DNA of 64,000 nucleotides from an uncultured Treponema sp. (GTDB lineage Bacteria > Spirochaetota > Spirochaetia > Treponematales > Treponemataceae): contig NZ_CAKVAM010000006.1 of NCBI RefSeq assembly GCF_934725225.1, positions 62,001 through 126,000 on the forward strand, written 5' to 3'. How positions within the stretch are numbered: the first letter of the stretch is position 1; each line of letters starts with the position of its first letter. The notes beneath the pieces were generated by a model. The model had not been told where the DNA came from. It was given only the letters and a program-made list of their open reading frames with translations, and did not search any database. Made by a program: the position numbers and the translations under genes. This document shows, one piece after another, positions 1 to 8,791 of this stretch.

Positions 1-1
1 A

Positions 2-409
2 TTCCCCGATGCTGTTTGCGCTCTTGCCGCAATTTCGTGCTTTGTGGAAGGAACTGTATTTATTGAAGACATTGGAGTTTGCCGCAGAAAGGAAACAGAC
101 CGCATAAAAGTTCTAAAGAGCGAACTTGAAAAACTCGGCGCGCAAGTAGAAGAAGGCGAAGATTTTCTGGTTATCCACGGACATTCGCCAGTTCTTGCTG
201 ACGGAAAGCCAAACCCGGAATTTGTCCTGCACGGCGCAGAAGTTGAAAGCTACCTTGATCACAGAGTTGCAATGAGCCTTGCATGCCTGGGACTTGGATT
301 AAAAGAAGGTCATGAAGTAAAAGTAAAAGACGCGGAATGCTGCTCTGTAAGCTTCCCGGAATTCTTTGAAGCCATGAACAAAATAGGAGCCGGATTCACA
401 CAAGTCTAA
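2..409 (+). CDS. aroA: 3-phosphoshikimate 1-carboxyvinyltransferase (EPSP synthase), C-terminal part
   Basis: The frame is open from the first bases of the window, so the gene starts outside it and only about the last 135 residues are seen. EPSP synthase joins shikimate-3-phosphate and phosphoenolpyruvate in the cytoplasmic shikimate pathway towards aromatic amino acids. Family signatures visible are PDAVCALAA at the window edge, the RRKETDRI block with its conserved Lys, Glu and Arg, LDHRVAMSLA, and a C-terminal stretch ending SVSFPEFFEAMNKIGA. The first in-frame ATG inside the window is at 44, but homology clearly extends upstream of it. The gene ends at a terminator-like set of inverted repeats and converges on the next gene. 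Confidence 0.95.
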   Translation, partial: FPDAVCALAAISCFVEGTVFIEDIGVCRRKETDRIKVLKSELEKLGAQVEEGEDFLVIHGHSPVLADGKPNPEFVLHGAEVESYLDHRVAMSLACLGLGLKEGHEVKVKDAECCSVSFPEFFEAMNKIGAGFTQV

Positions 410-410
410 A

Positions 411-469
411 AAAACACGCCGAGTTTTTAAAAATTCTCGGCGTAAAATTTAAAAAGTACGGCGTGTTTT
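411..469. terminator. overlapping inverted repeats between convergent genes
   Basis: Two alternative hairpins share the same left arm. CGCCGAG at 417-423 pairs with CTCGGCG at 436-442. The longer AAAACACGCCG at 411-421 pairs exactly with CGGCGTGTTTT at 459-469. A further palindrome of the same sequence follows around 477-495. It lies between aroA (+) and the HD-GYP gene (-), so it probably terminates one or both. The rest of 470-594 shows nothing else. Confidence 0.6.
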
Positions 470-594
470 AAAGAAATTCTCGCCGAGAATTTTAGGAAAA
501 TCGCAGATACAAATCTGAAATTAAAATGCAAAAATAGATTATCGGGTTACTGCACAATAATGACAGCAAAAACAAAACTTCACAGAAATCTGTT

Positions 595-1875
595 TTACTT
601 GCTCTTTTCACGGCCTTCAACAAGCTGAACTCTCCAGTCGTACTCTTTTTGCTCATCTTCAAGTTCCTGCTTGCGGAACGACTTTGACACTTCTTCTATA
701 ACAGGAGCAATGTTTATAACAGCATCTACAATGCAAGGCTCAAAATGGCTTCCGCTTGATTCCTTGAAAATTTCAATTGTGCGCTCAATAGAAAACGGCT
801 GTTTATAAGGTCTCCAGCTTAAAAGAGCGTCAAGAACATCGGCAGCAGCCATTATGCGGGCGCAAAGCGGAATTTCGTTTCCTGAAAGTCCGTTCGGATA
901 GCCGCTTCCGTCGTATTTTTCATGGTGGCAGTAAGCCATCTGTTCCGCAATCATGTTGAACCAGCCTCTGTTTATCATAGGCAAAAGCTGCACAAGCCTC
1001 TTTCCTTCAGCAGGATGAGCTTTCATCATTTGAAATTCTTCGTAAGTATATTTTCCGGGCTTGTTAAGAATGCTGTCTGGAATGTGAACTTTGCCAATGT
1101 CGTGCAAGTTTGCCGCGGCGGAATAAACTGAAATTGCCTGCTCCGTTAGAATTTCCTTGTAATGCCCTTCCTTTACAAGCTCCCTGGAAATAAGCTCCAC
1201 ATATTTTACAGTATGGCGGACATGGTGGCCTGTAAAAAGCTCGTGGCTTTCAAGCATTCTTGGAATAAATTCCATAATTTTCATCTGAGTATCTTTCAGC
1301 TGAAAAGCCTTTGTAAGCGCGCGGCTAAGAGTGGAATGGCTTCTTTTGGAAAGCGCAACTGCTATGATGTAGGAAAAAACAAATTCAATTGTAAATCCTG
1401 CGCTCTGTGAAAAAAAGTAAAAACTTTCAGTTGTGTTAAAGCTGACACACATAATTTTTGCGCGGAAATAAATTGAGGCAATCATAAGAACATAGCAAAC
1501 AAGCGCAATGCATCTTGTAAGCACGGCATTGTAATAAAGACAGCTAAGAAAAACTACAAGCGCATAAGAAATATTTATTCCGATATGTCCGTTTGTTCCC
1601 ATATATGCCAAAATCGCCGCCATAACGCAAAGTCCGAAAACCATGGGAATTCTATGCCAGCGGAAAATATAGACAAAAATGCTCTGAATAATAGAAAATA
1701 AAGCTATGACGATTCCAAGTGTAATTGAATATGAATAGGGAATTTCAAAAATGCCAATCTTGCTGATAACAATAAAAAGAGGCGCAAGAACGTTTCCAAG
1801 CAGCAAAATGCCAGTTGTAAGCCTGTTGACATTTTCAATATTTTCAGCGAAAAATTCTTCGTCTTCAACCGGCAC
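595..1875 (-). CDS. membrane-anchored HD-GYP domain protein, putative cyclic-di-GMP phosphodiesterase
   Basis: The protein has 426 residues. The first half is hydrophobic, with about seven predicted membrane segments between residues 20 and 190. The second half is an HD-GYP domain: His-Asp of HDIGK at about residues 258-259, then HHEKYDGSGYP about 60 residues later, which is the GYP signature. HD-GYP proteins hydrolyse cyclic di-GMP, so a membrane sensor controlling this signal is the likely role; substrate and stimulus are not shown. The start is a GTG at 1875, preceded at good distance by GAAGGGAG. The gene stands alone, convergent with aroA and divergent from mraY. Confidence 0.88.
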   Translation of the reverse strand: MPVEDEEFFAENIENVNRLTTGILLLGNVLAPLFIVISKIGIFEIPYSYSITLGIVIALFSIIQSIFVYIFRWHRIPMVFGLCVMAAILAYMGTNGHIGINISYALVVFLSCLYYNAVLTRCIALVCYVLMIASIYFRAKIMCVSFNTTESFYFFSQSAGFTIEFVFSYIIAVALSKRSHSTLSRALTKAFQLKDTQMKIMEFIPRMLESHELFTGHHVRHTVKYVELISRELVKEGHYKEILTEQAISVYSAAANLHDIGKVHIPDSILNKPGKYTYEEFQMMKAHPAEGKRLVQLLPMINRGWFNMIAEQMAYCHHEKYDGSGYPNGLSGNEIPLCARIMAAADVLDALLSWRPYKQPFSIERTIEIFKESSGSHFEPCIVDAVINIAPVIEEVSKSFRKQELEDEQKEYDWRVQLVEGREKSK

Positions 1876-2066
1876 AGAAAACTCCCTTCACTCTCCCAGC
1901 AAGAAAAAAATCCGACTTATTAAAAATACTTTGTAAATTATAAAAATATTCCGAGTAAAAATCAACATATCAAATCGGCACGTCATAAACCGAACAAAAT
2001 AATACACATTGAACGCTGAATGCTTTTATGATATTATTACAAAATTACAATAAAAGGGGTCTTACT

Positions 2067-3137
2067 TTGATTTACTATCTTGGCGGCTTGCTGAAAAACT
2101 TTTGGGGACCGGCTAGGCTTTTTCAGTCATATACAGTTCTGATTGCACTTGCGCTTTACACAGGATTTTTTCTTTCCAAAGTATTAATTCCGAAATTCTA
2201 CAAATATCTTCCAAGCGACAGAGGAAGAGAATTCACACTGACAAAAGAAGCTGCAAAAGGAAAGCCGACAGGTTCCGGAGTTGTGTTCATAACAATCTTT
2301 GTAATACTCTGCTTTATAATTGTTCCGCTGGATTATCTTCAGTCTGGAATCCTTGCGCTTACTTGGCTTATGATGCTCACAGGATTTTTGGACGACAGAA
2401 GCTTAAAAGGCTGGGGAGAATACAGAAAGGCTTTTTTGGATTTTGTAATTGCAGTGGCGGCGGCATTCCTTTTAATGCATTATCTTTCTCAGACTTCTCC
2501 AGACGGAAGGCTTAGATTCTGGTTTCCATTTTTTTCAACTACGATTCATATTCCGTGCTGGCTTTATGTTGCAATAACCGTAATCATGCTTTGGATGTCT
2601 GTAAACACAACAAACTGCACAGACGGAGTAGACGGATTAAGCTCAACTTTGGTTCTGATTGCACTTTTGACAATGGGCGCGCTTTTTTATATCGTGCTTG
2701 GACACGTTGATATTTCAACTTATCTTCTTGTTCCGCATTTAAAAGACGGAGCTTCCTGGGCAATAATAACATTCTGCCTTGCCGGAGTTCTTATGGGCTA
2801 TTTGTGGCACAATGCGTTTCCAAGTTCAGTTCTTATGGGAGACGCAGGCTCACGCGCGCTGGGATTTTTTATCGGCGTTTGCGTAATGGTAAGCGGAAAC
2901 CCATTTTTATTCCTTGCAACTTCTTCAATTATTTTTGTAAACGGCGGCGTAGGTCTTTTAAAAGTCGCGCTCAAAAGATTCTTCCATATTTCGATTTTTG
3001 AAACAGTAAGATTTCCGCTGCACGACCACATGAGAAAAAACAAAGGCTGGTCGCCAACACAAGTGCTTATCAAGTTTATGATAATTCAGCTTTTAATAAC
3101 TGTCGCAATGCTCGGAATATTCTTTAAAATCAGATAA
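2067..3137 (+). CDS. mraY: phospho-N-acetylmuramoyl-pentapeptide transferase
   Basis: MraY moves phospho-MurNAc-pentapeptide from UDP onto undecaprenyl phosphate, giving lipid I in the inner membrane. Family motifs are clear: FLDD with the metal/lipid-binding aspartates, NTTNCTDGVDGLS, HNAFPSSVLMGDAGSRALG, and the C-terminal FPLHDHMRKNKGW histidine region. It is strongly hydrophobic with about ten membrane helices. An in-frame ATG exists at 2028, but TTG at 2067 follows AAAGGGG at the proper distance and gives a protein (356 aa) starting like other MraY proteins (IYYLGGLL), so I prefer TTG. It stands alone here rather than in a division cluster. Confidence 0.93.
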   Translation: MIYYLGGLLKNFWGPARLFQSYTVLIALALYTGFFLSKVLIPKFYKYLPSDRGREFTLTKEAAKGKPTGSGVVFITIFVILCFIIVPLDYLQSGILALTWLMMLTGFLDDRSLKGWGEYRKAFLDFVIAVAAAFLLMHYLSQTSPDGRLRFWFPFFSTTIHIPCWLYVAITVIMLWMSVNTTNCTDGVDGLSSTLVLIALLTMGALFYIVLGHVDISTYLLVPHLKDGASWAIITFCLAGVLMGYLWHNAFPSSVLMGDAGSRALGFFIGVCVMVSGNPFLFLATSSIIFVNGGVGLLKVALKRFFHISIFETVRFPLHDHMRKNKGWSPTQVLIKFMIIQLLITVAMLGIFFKIR

Positions 3138-3185
3138 GGAGAATTTCAGCGCAAAAAAGATTCAATTTTGAATTTTATAATTTAA

Positions 3186-3287
3186 TGTCATTACCGGGCT
3201 TGACCCTGCGATGTTTCTGAAAGAAACTCGGTTGATAATCTATTGTAACTTTGCAGAAGATTCCCGTGTCGTAGCACGGGAATGACA
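3186..3287. repeat. dispersed intergenic hairpin element
   Basis: This gap holds a degenerate hairpin with CTTGA loop (about 3190-3212) and a perfect one at 3261-3282: arms TTCCCGTG and CACGGGAA around loop TCGTAG. A related hairpin with the same loop occurs at 37204-37225. A middle segment, ATGTTTCTGAAAGAAACTC, is shared with 35863-35881. The element is non-coding in appearance and sits between mraY and the DUF362 gene. Confidence 0.7.
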
Positions 3288-3370
3288 CTAAAATGACTGT
3301 TTTTATAAAAAGCCGATATTCAATATAATAAATAAAACCATACAACACACAAAACAAAGCGAGGAAAATT

Positions 3371-4492
3371 ATGGAAAAAGAATCAAAAGTTTTTTTTACA
3401 GATTTCCGTGTAACTCAGGACGGCGGAATTGAGGCAAAACTGAAAAAACTTTGCAAGAAAGCCGGAATTGAGCAGATTGATTTCCACGGAAAATTCACCG
3501 CTATAAAGCTTCACTTCGGAGAGGACGGAAACCTTTCATTCCTGCGCCCGGATTACGCAAGAGCCGTTGCAGAACTTGTAAAAGAACTTGGCGGAAAACC
3601 ATTTCTTACGGACTGCAACACTTTGTATCCAGGCTACAGAAAAAATGCCCTTGACCATCTTGACTGCGCGCAAAAGCACGGATTTTCTCCAGCGACAACT
3701 GGCTGCCAGATAATAATCGGAGACGGACTGAAAGGCACAGACGAAGTGGACGTTCCTATTGTAAACGGAGAATACTGCAAAGTTGCCCACATCGGAAGAG
3801 CCGTAATGGACGCTGATGTTTTTATAAGCCTTTCGCATTTTAAAGGACACGAGGCAACTGGATTCGGTGGAGCAATAAAAAACATAGGAATGGGCTGCGG
3901 AAGCCGCGCTGGAAAAATGGATCAGCACAACACAGGAAAACCGCAAGTAAATCAGGAAGCCTGCAGAGGCTGCCGTTTGTGCTCAAAGGAATGCGGTTCT
4001 GACGCAATCACTTATGAAAACAAAAAAGCATTTATAAATCAGGAGCTTTGCAAAGGCTGCGGAAGATGTATTGGAGCCTGCAATTTTGATGCAATCTACA
4101 ATCCGAACTGGAACGCAAACGAGGACCTTGACTGCAAAATGGCTGAATACACTCAGGCGGTATGCCACGGAAGACCTTGCTTCCACATAAACATAATCCG
4201 CGATGTAAGCCCTTGGTGCGACTGCCATGCCTTCAATGACGCGCCACTTATTCCAAACCTCGGAATGGCTGCAAGTTTTGACCCGGTTGCGCTGGATCAA
4301 GCCTGCTCGGACTTATGCTGCCAAGCCGCAAGATTTGAAAATTCGCAAATTGCAGACAACATAAAAAAAGGACTCAAGCCAACAAAAGACCTTTGGAAAG
4401 ATTCCACGCCCGAATCAGTCTGGGATATGTCGTTAATCCACGGCGAAAAAATCGGACTAGGAAGCCGCAAGTACAAACTAGAAAAATTCTAG
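3371..4492 (+). CDS. DUF362 protein with two [4Fe-4S] ferredoxin motifs
   Basis: The protein has 373 residues. The N-terminal 190 residues match the DUF362 family, with a conserved HFGEDGN, a DADVFISLSHFKGHEATGFGGAIKN block and GMGCGSRAGK. The middle carries two ferredoxin-type clusters, CRGCRLCSKEC and CKGCGRCIGAC, with intervals typical of two [4Fe-4S] centres. More cysteines follow in the C-terminal part. The protein is probably a cytoplasmic iron-sulphur protein; its reaction is unknown for the family and I do not assign one. GAGGAAAATT precedes the ATG at 3371. It is followed after 40 bases by a small membrane protein that could be co-transcribed. Confidence 0.85.
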   Translation: MEKESKVFFTDFRVTQDGGIEAKLKKLCKKAGIEQIDFHGKFTAIKLHFGEDGNLSFLRPDYARAVAELVKELGGKPFLTDCNTLYPGYRKNALDHLDCAQKHGFSPATTGCQIIIGDGLKGTDEVDVPIVNGEYCKVAHIGRAVMDADVFISLSHFKGHEATGFGGAIKNIGMGCGSRAGKMDQHNTGKPQVNQEACRGCRLCSKECGSDAITYENKKAFINQELCKGCGRCIGACNFDAIYNPNWNANEDLDCKMAEYTQAVCHGRPCFHINIIRDVSPWCDCHAFNDAPLIPNLGMAASFDPVALDQACSDLCCQAARFENSQIADNIKKGLKPTKDLWKDSTPESVWDMSLIHGEKIGLGSRKYKLEKF

Positions 4493-4532
4493 CATTTTAA
4501 TCATTTACAAAATTCCTAACAGGAGGAAAATT

Positions 4533-4940
4533 ATGGGAAAGAAGAACGTTGGAATTGTCCAGCATCTTTATTTGGCAGGAATGGCAATTTGCGCCATTGG
4601 ATTTTTGTGTCCGCTGTTCAAGGCTCTTGGGCAGACAGCAAACGGATTCAGCCTTATTTCAAAAGATTCTTCTGTAATAAGCACAGGAATTCTTTTGATT
4701 TTTATCGGAGCTGTTGCAGGAGCAGTTCTTTGTTTTGTCAAAGTAAAAAACGTAAAGCTCTTTAAGCTGATTGCCCTCGCAGCAAGCATTTTGGGCGGAA
4801 TAATTCTTGTAGTGCAAATGAACAACAGCGCGCTTTCACGTCTTGTCGGAAAAGAATTTTTAAAGCACGCGACATTTGGATTCTACATGATAATTGCCGG
4901 CTGGATTATTGCGATTGCAGGGTTTATAAAAACAAAATAA
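4533..4940 (+). CDS. small four-helix membrane protein of unknown function
   Basis: The protein has 135 residues, four evenly spaced hydrophobic segments (about residues 12-30, 48-66, 75-93 and 110-130), a short basic N terminus and basic residues between helices 2 and 3. AGGAGG lies seven bases before the ATG, so the gene is very probably real. I do not recognise a family. It follows the DUF362 gene closely on the same strand, and a hairpin just after the stop suggests that the pair forms one transcription unit. Confidence 0.75.
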   Translation: MGKKNVGIVQHLYLAGMAICAIGFLCPLFKALGQTANGFSLISKDSSVISTGILLIFIGAVAGAVLCFVKVKNVKLFKLIALAASILGGIILVVQMNNSALSRLVGKEFLKHATFGFYMIIAGWIIAIAGFIKTK

Positions 4941-4954
4941 GTTAACTCTAAATT

Positions 4955-4975
4955 CTTCGGGGGTAACGCCCGAAG
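4955..4975. terminator. hairpin after the membrane-protein gene
   Basis: CTTCGGG at 4955-4961 pairs with CCCGAAG at 4969-4975, with a 7-base loop. It lies 14 bases after a stop codon. A T-rich stretch follows only after a few bases, so it may be a weak terminator or a member of the dispersed hairpin family seen elsewhere in the window. Confidence 0.5.
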
Positions 4976-5181
4976 ATATTTTCAGCTTATTTTTTTGAAA
5001 CGCTTGCAAAGTCCGCGGAACTTTTTTATATTTTTTATATAAACCTTGCATAAAAAATATGCGAATCAGGGAAGGAAATCTTAAGTGTATAATGCCTAAA
5101 AAGCCAGCTTCAAAACTTATCTAACTTTTGAAAGTTACTCTAAGCAATATACACGGAATAAAAATATACGGAGGATATATC

Positions 5182-6117
5182 ATGGAAGACATCGCAAGAG
5201 CCTGTTTCGTTATAGACGGAAATTATACAAGAAAAGGCTTTTCACATTTGGCGCAAGACGGAATTGACGGAAATTACTACTCAATAAATTTTGCGGCACT
5301 CACAGAATACACGGCTTCTCTTATTGAAGCGGAAACTGGAAAAAGATGCGTGTTCTCTGACAAAAAAGTGTTCATGGGAACAAACGCAGAATTCGACCGT
5401 GAAAACCAAAAATTTTACAGGGCACTGGACGAAGCCGGATTTCAGCGCAACACATTCAACTTGCGCTCTCAGGAAAGTTCAAACGGAAGACTTCCAACAT
5501 TAAAAGAAGAGGCTGTGGACACAACAATCGTTTTCAATACGGCAAAAGAATTCTACACAAAAAGCCGCGATGAACGGTTCGATACGCTTGTTCTTTATGC
5601 GGGCGACGGCGACCTTTCAGTTCTTGTTTCAGGATTGAAGGCGGAAGGCGTGCGAGTTTTCGTTATCTATTACGATTTTAAAACGCCAATTTCAATTACA
5701 AGAGCTTCGCAGAATTTGCTTGAAACCGCAGACAAGGCAATCAGCATTTCAAGTCTTCTTGATGAACGCGTTTCTCAGCAGATAAAATCAATCTTTACAA
5801 AAATAGATGCGCCGGAACAAACATTTCAAGTTCACTACAAACCGGGAGTCAGAAGCACATTTGAAATGGCAACTCAGCCTTTTATTTTGCCTGAAAAACT
5901 CATCATAGAAGGAATTTCCAGCTGCCGAAAAGACGATGACGGCTGGGTTCTTGTTGCTCAGCTTGGAAAATCAATTGAATATAAAATGGGCGCAAAGCTT
6001 CCGTTTGGAACAAAACTCCGCGCGGAACTTGCAAGATACCCAAAAACTTTTGAAACAAAAGAAGTGCCAGCGTTCAGCGTAAGAGTAAAATCCGCAGCCT
6101 TGCAACATAAAAGCTGA
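5182..6117 (+). CDS. NYN-domain protein (PIN-like putative RNase)
   Basis: The product has 311 residues. The first 200 form a NYN (LabA-like) domain: a strand ending FVIDGNY with the first acidic residue, a central VDTTIVFNTAKEF, and LVLYAGDGDLSVLV with paired aspartates, followed by VRVFVIYYDF. These acidic residues would bind metal in this PIN-like nuclease fold. The C-terminal 100 residues are unassigned. The frame opens earlier with a TTG at 5128, but GGAGGA sits just before ATG 5182, so this start is chosen. It is 22 bases upstream of the CAP gene on the same strand. Target RNA unknown. Confidence 0.82.
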   Translation: MEDIARACFVIDGNYTRKGFSHLAQDGIDGNYYSINFAALTEYTASLIEAETGKRCVFSDKKVFMGTNAEFDRENQKFYRALDEAGFQRNTFNLRSQESSNGRLPTLKEEAVDTTIVFNTAKEFYTKSRDERFDTLVLYAGDGDLSVLVSGLKAEGVRVFVIYYDFKTPISITRASQNLLETADKAISISSLLDERVSQQIKSIFTKIDAPEQTFQVHYKPGVRSTFEMATQPFILPEKLIIEGISSCRKDDDGWVLVAQLGKSIEYKMGAKLPFGTKLRAELARYPKTFETKEVPAFSVRVKSAALQHKS

Positions 6118-6139
6118 TTAAAAAACAACCGAGGTTATT

Positions 6140-6988
6140 ATGAAGAAGCGATTTCTTTTTGCTTTATTTACAATTTTTATTTCCGCATTTTTGTTCTGTC
6201 AGTCTTCCGCTCCAAAAAAAACGAAGCCTGCAAATTCGACTTCTACCACAAGAAAAACTAACAATGCTCCGAGCAAAAAAAGAGTTCAGCAAAAAACGCA
6301 AGGCAATGCCAAAAGCAAACAAAACTCCAGCAACACTGCAAACTCCAAGGCAAAAAGCAAAAATTCTTTGTGGAACATTAAATCGCTGGACACCGCAAGA
6401 AATGTTAATTACCTGAGCGATTTTGAAAAAAATGTAATTCTGGAAATGAACAAGGCAAGAACAAATCCGAAGCAATACGCTGATTTATATATTGTTCCAA
6501 GGCTGAAAAATTTCGACGGAAACATATATATCGAAAAAGGAACAGGAAATTCACAAGGCAAAAGATTTCTAACACGTGAGGGCGCAGCAGTTGTAAAGGA
6601 GTGCATAGAATATATGTACAAGCAAACGCCGCGTTCTCCTCTACGTCCGTCTAAAGGTCTTACGAAGGCGGCAAAAGAACATGCGGAAAGCCAAGTTCTC
6701 ACCAATGAGTTTGGGCACACCAGAACTGACGGCACAAATCCATTTCAGAACATGGGAAAATACGGCTCGTTTATGGGATGGGGTGAAAACATATCCTACG
6801 GCATGAGCACTGCAAGAAGCACTGTATTGCAACTCTTAATTGACGACGGAGTTTCCTCGCGCGGGCACAGAACAAACCTTATGAATAAGACTTTCAGCTC
6901 CGCTGGCGTAGGATTCGCAGAAAACAAAAAGACAGGAAAAATTGAATGTGTAATCGACTACGCGCAAAACTACGTGGAAAATCAATAA
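6140..6988 (+). CDS. secreted CAP-domain (SCP/PR1-like) protein
   Basis: The protein has 282 residues. Residues 1-20 form a signal peptide (KKR then a hydrophobic core ending FLFCQSS). Residues 21-80 are a Lys/Ser/Asn/Thr-rich low-complexity linker, and the CAP domain follows from about residue 95. CAP hallmarks are EMNKARTNPKQYA, a GHTRTDGTNPF block and WGENISYG, then SRGHRTNLMN and AGVGFAEN. His and Glu residues of the family's cavity are present. Bacterial CAP proteins are exported, and their role is mostly unknown. GAGG lies before the ATG. The first CRISPR repeat begins only five bases after the stop codon. Confidence 0.88.
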   Translation: MKKRFLFALFTIFISAFLFCQSSAPKKTKPANSTSTTRKTNNAPSKKRVQQKTQGNAKSKQNSSNTANSKAKSKNSLWNIKSLDTARNVNYLSDFEKNVILEMNKARTNPKQYADLYIVPRLKNFDGNIYIEKGTGNSQGKRFLTREGAAVVKECIEYMYKQTPRSPLRPSKGLTKAAKEHAESQVLTNEFGHTRTDGTNPFQNMGKYGSFMGWGENISYGMSTARSTVLQLLIDDGVSSRGHRTNLMNKTFSSAGVGFAENKKTGKIECVIDYAQNYVENQ

Positions 6989-6993
6989 GAACA

Positions 6994-7491
6994 GTTGCAG
7001 GTTGACTTGGAAAATTAATCAGTTATAATAGAACCAACAGCAAGTCCAGAACCAACAGAGTTGCAGGTTGACTTGGAAAATTAATCAGTTATAATTTATA
7101 TCTTTACGACCGTTACATGAACGGTGTTGCAGGTTGACTTGGAAAATTAATCAGTTATAATATCTGTCGGGTATAGTGGCGTTCGGTTATTGTTGCAGGT
7201 TGACTTGGAAAATTAATCAGTTATAATATATCCATGTTCATCAGTTTCGTAGTGTCCGTTGCAGGTTGACTTGGAAAATTAATCAGTTATAATATGAACA
7301 AATCAATATCGTAAAAAAAATTAGTTGCAGGTTGACTTGGAAAATTAATCAGTTATAATAAGACAGATTGAAGCCATTGTTAGCAAGATGTTGCAGGTTG
7401 ACTTGGAAAATTAATCAGTTATAATCAAACGGAAGAGCAGAAAGGAAGTAATCCTGTTGCAGGTTGACTTGGAAAATTAATCAGTTATAAT
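6994..7491 (+). CRISPR. type II-C CRISPR array, 8 repeats and 7 spacers
   Basis: Eight identical 36-bp repeats start at 6994, 7060, 7126, 7192, 7258, 7324, 7390 and 7456, giving an exact 66-bp period and seven 30-bp spacers. The repeat begins GTTGCAGG and ends with TATAAT. Inside it, TTGACT and TATAAT are 16 bp apart, so each repeat is a sigma70-like promoter firing rightwards into the next spacer, as reported for Neisseria type II-C arrays. Orientation is also set by the tracrRNA anti-repeat at 12277-12302. No degenerate terminal repeat is present. Several spacers read as open protein-like sequence. Confidence 0.98.
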
Positions 7492-7551
7492 ACATCCAAT
7501 GTAATTCTTTTCGAGATAAAGAAATAGAGTACATTGGATGTATTTTTTTTT
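7491..7551 (+). terminator. terminator at the end of the CRISPR array
   Basis: TACATCCAATGTA at 7491-7503 is perfectly inverted at 7530-7542 (13 bp, 26-base loop) and is followed by nine T at 7543-7551. The left arm shares its first base with the last repeat. It would stop rightward array transcripts before they run antisense into cas2. Confidence 0.82.
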
Positions 7552-7560
7552 GAGGAAAAA

Positions 7561-7896
7561 TTAAAATAACATGAGTTGTTCAGGTACTTTTTTTTCAATT
7601 TTATTTCCAGATGAATAACTTATTATATTGGAATATTGTCTATCTGTTATTGTAAGAATATCAACTTTTCCATCTGGAGGCAAGTTGTTTACAATCAGTT
7701 TATAATATTTTTCGCAGGCATCTTTCCCAGAAAAAAGCTTTGTATAAATCGAATACTGAACCATAGAAAATCCATTGTCTAAAAGAAAATTCCTAAAATC
7801 AGTCGCAGCCTTCCGCTCTTTCTTTTCGATTACCGGTAAATCAAATAAAACCATCATCCACATAAGCTCATACCTGTTCAATTCAAGACTCTTCAT
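7561..7896 (-). CDS. cas2: CRISPR-associated endonuclease Cas2
   Basis: This is the second subunit of the Cas1-Cas2 spacer integration complex. The predicted 111 residues contain a first strand LMWMMVLFDLPV with the conserved Asp, the helix ending DFRNFLLDNGFSMVQYSIYTKLF, and ILTITDRQY near the C terminus, all typical of the ferredoxin-like Cas2 of type II systems. The open frame extends back to 7962, but the ATG at 7896 is preceded by AAGGTG, gives the normal family length and overlaps the end of cas1 by 14 bases, which is usual in these operons. It is the last gene of cas9-cas1-cas2. Confidence 0.95.
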   Translation of the reverse strand: MKSLELNRYELMWMMVLFDLPVIEKKERKAATDFRNFLLDNGFSMVQYSIYTKLFSGKDACEKYYKLIVNNLPPDGKVDILTITDRQYSNIISYSSGNKIEKKVPEQLMLF

Positions 7897-8791
7897 CTTT
7901 TTCACCTTGCTCCCAGACAGGAAGTTCAATGTTAGGATTTTTATCTTCCAATGCATGAACATAAGAAGCCGTCATATACTGCATGCTCTGAAACGCCGGA
8001 GCATAGCCTTCTGTAGTACGGACTTTTAGCCATAAAGAATCCGTAAGCCATTTTTTATTTTTTGGTGTAAGCTCCTGTTCATCCTCCAAGCACATTTTAT
8101 AAACAACAGAATCCACCAAAGGACGGTAGATTTCAAAAAAATCATCGGCAAGGCAAAACTGATTCAAATTGTTGCTGTGGTTCACACCTAAAGCCGGAAT
8201 AAGCCCAGAAGCGCAGACTGCTCTTGCCATTGCAGCTCGCATAACCGCATATCCGTAGTTCAATAATGAATTTATCCCTTCTTCATTTCGGTCACGCCGG
8301 AACTCTTTTCCAAACAAAGCGCTCCAGTACATTTTTGCAGCATAAGCTTCCCGGTTGTCGATGTCTCCAGACTTTACAAGTTTTGAAATCTTTTCAACAA
8401 GAGAATAATCTTTTTCGTATAATTTTAAGACTTTCGCCTGATTTTCAATTTTCCTGATTACAATCTGCTGCCAAATTCTTTTTCTTAACGGCTCGGAAGC
8501 ATTTATCTGATTTTTTATAATTTTTGTAAAAAGACAATGATTTGCGACAGGCAGAACCATGCTCTGCGGAATAAAATTCTTTCCGCACAGAACTGTTATG
8601 CAGCCCCGTTCAGAAAGAGCGTTAAGAATATTTTTGCTGAGCGTAATTCCCTGTGCAGAAAGCAAAAGAACAGAAACATCATCCAGTGGAACTTGACCTA
8701 AAGTTTCAGTTCCATGCTGGATAACCACAAACCCACGGTTCAGAGAAACATAGCGATTGTCTTCACAAATCTCTAGTATTCTGTTCAGCAT
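7883..8791 (-). CDS. cas1: CRISPR-associated integrase Cas1 (type II)
   Basis: Cas1 is the catalytic subunit of spacer integration. The 302 residues show the type II pattern: N-terminal beta domain with VPLDDVSVLLL, then the catalytic helical domain with the conserved Glu in EEGINSLLNYGYA, the His in LGVNHSN and the acidic pair in LADDFFEIYRP. Length is normal. The start codon has no visible Shine-Dalgarno sequence and lies in the 3' arm of a predicted mRNA hairpin (separate entry). The gene follows cas9 after 37 bases and overlaps cas2. Confidence 0.97.
   Translation of the reverse strand: MLNRILEICEDNRYVSLNRGFVVIQHGTETLGQVPLDDVSVLLLSAQGITLSKNILNALSERGCITVLCGKNFIPQSMVLPVANHCLFTKIIKNQINASEPLRKRIWQQIVIRKIENQAKVLKLYEKDYSLVEKISKLVKSGDIDNREAYAAKMYWSALFGKEFRRDRNEEGINSLLNYGYAVMRAAMARAVCASGLIPALGVNHSNNLNQFCLADDFFEIYRPLVDSVVYKMCLEDEQELTPKNKKWLTDSLWLKVRTTEGYAPAFQSMQYMTASYVHALEDKNPNIELPVWEQGEKDEES

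Noticed and set aside
922..1410. Open frames on the plus strand inside the HD-GYP gene
   Set aside because: They lie antisense to a clear conserved gene and lack family motifs or ribosome-binding sites.
2028..2066. ATG start for mraY
   Set aside because: The TTG at 2067 has a clear ribosome-binding site and yields the usual N terminus; the upstream codons look like leader sequence.
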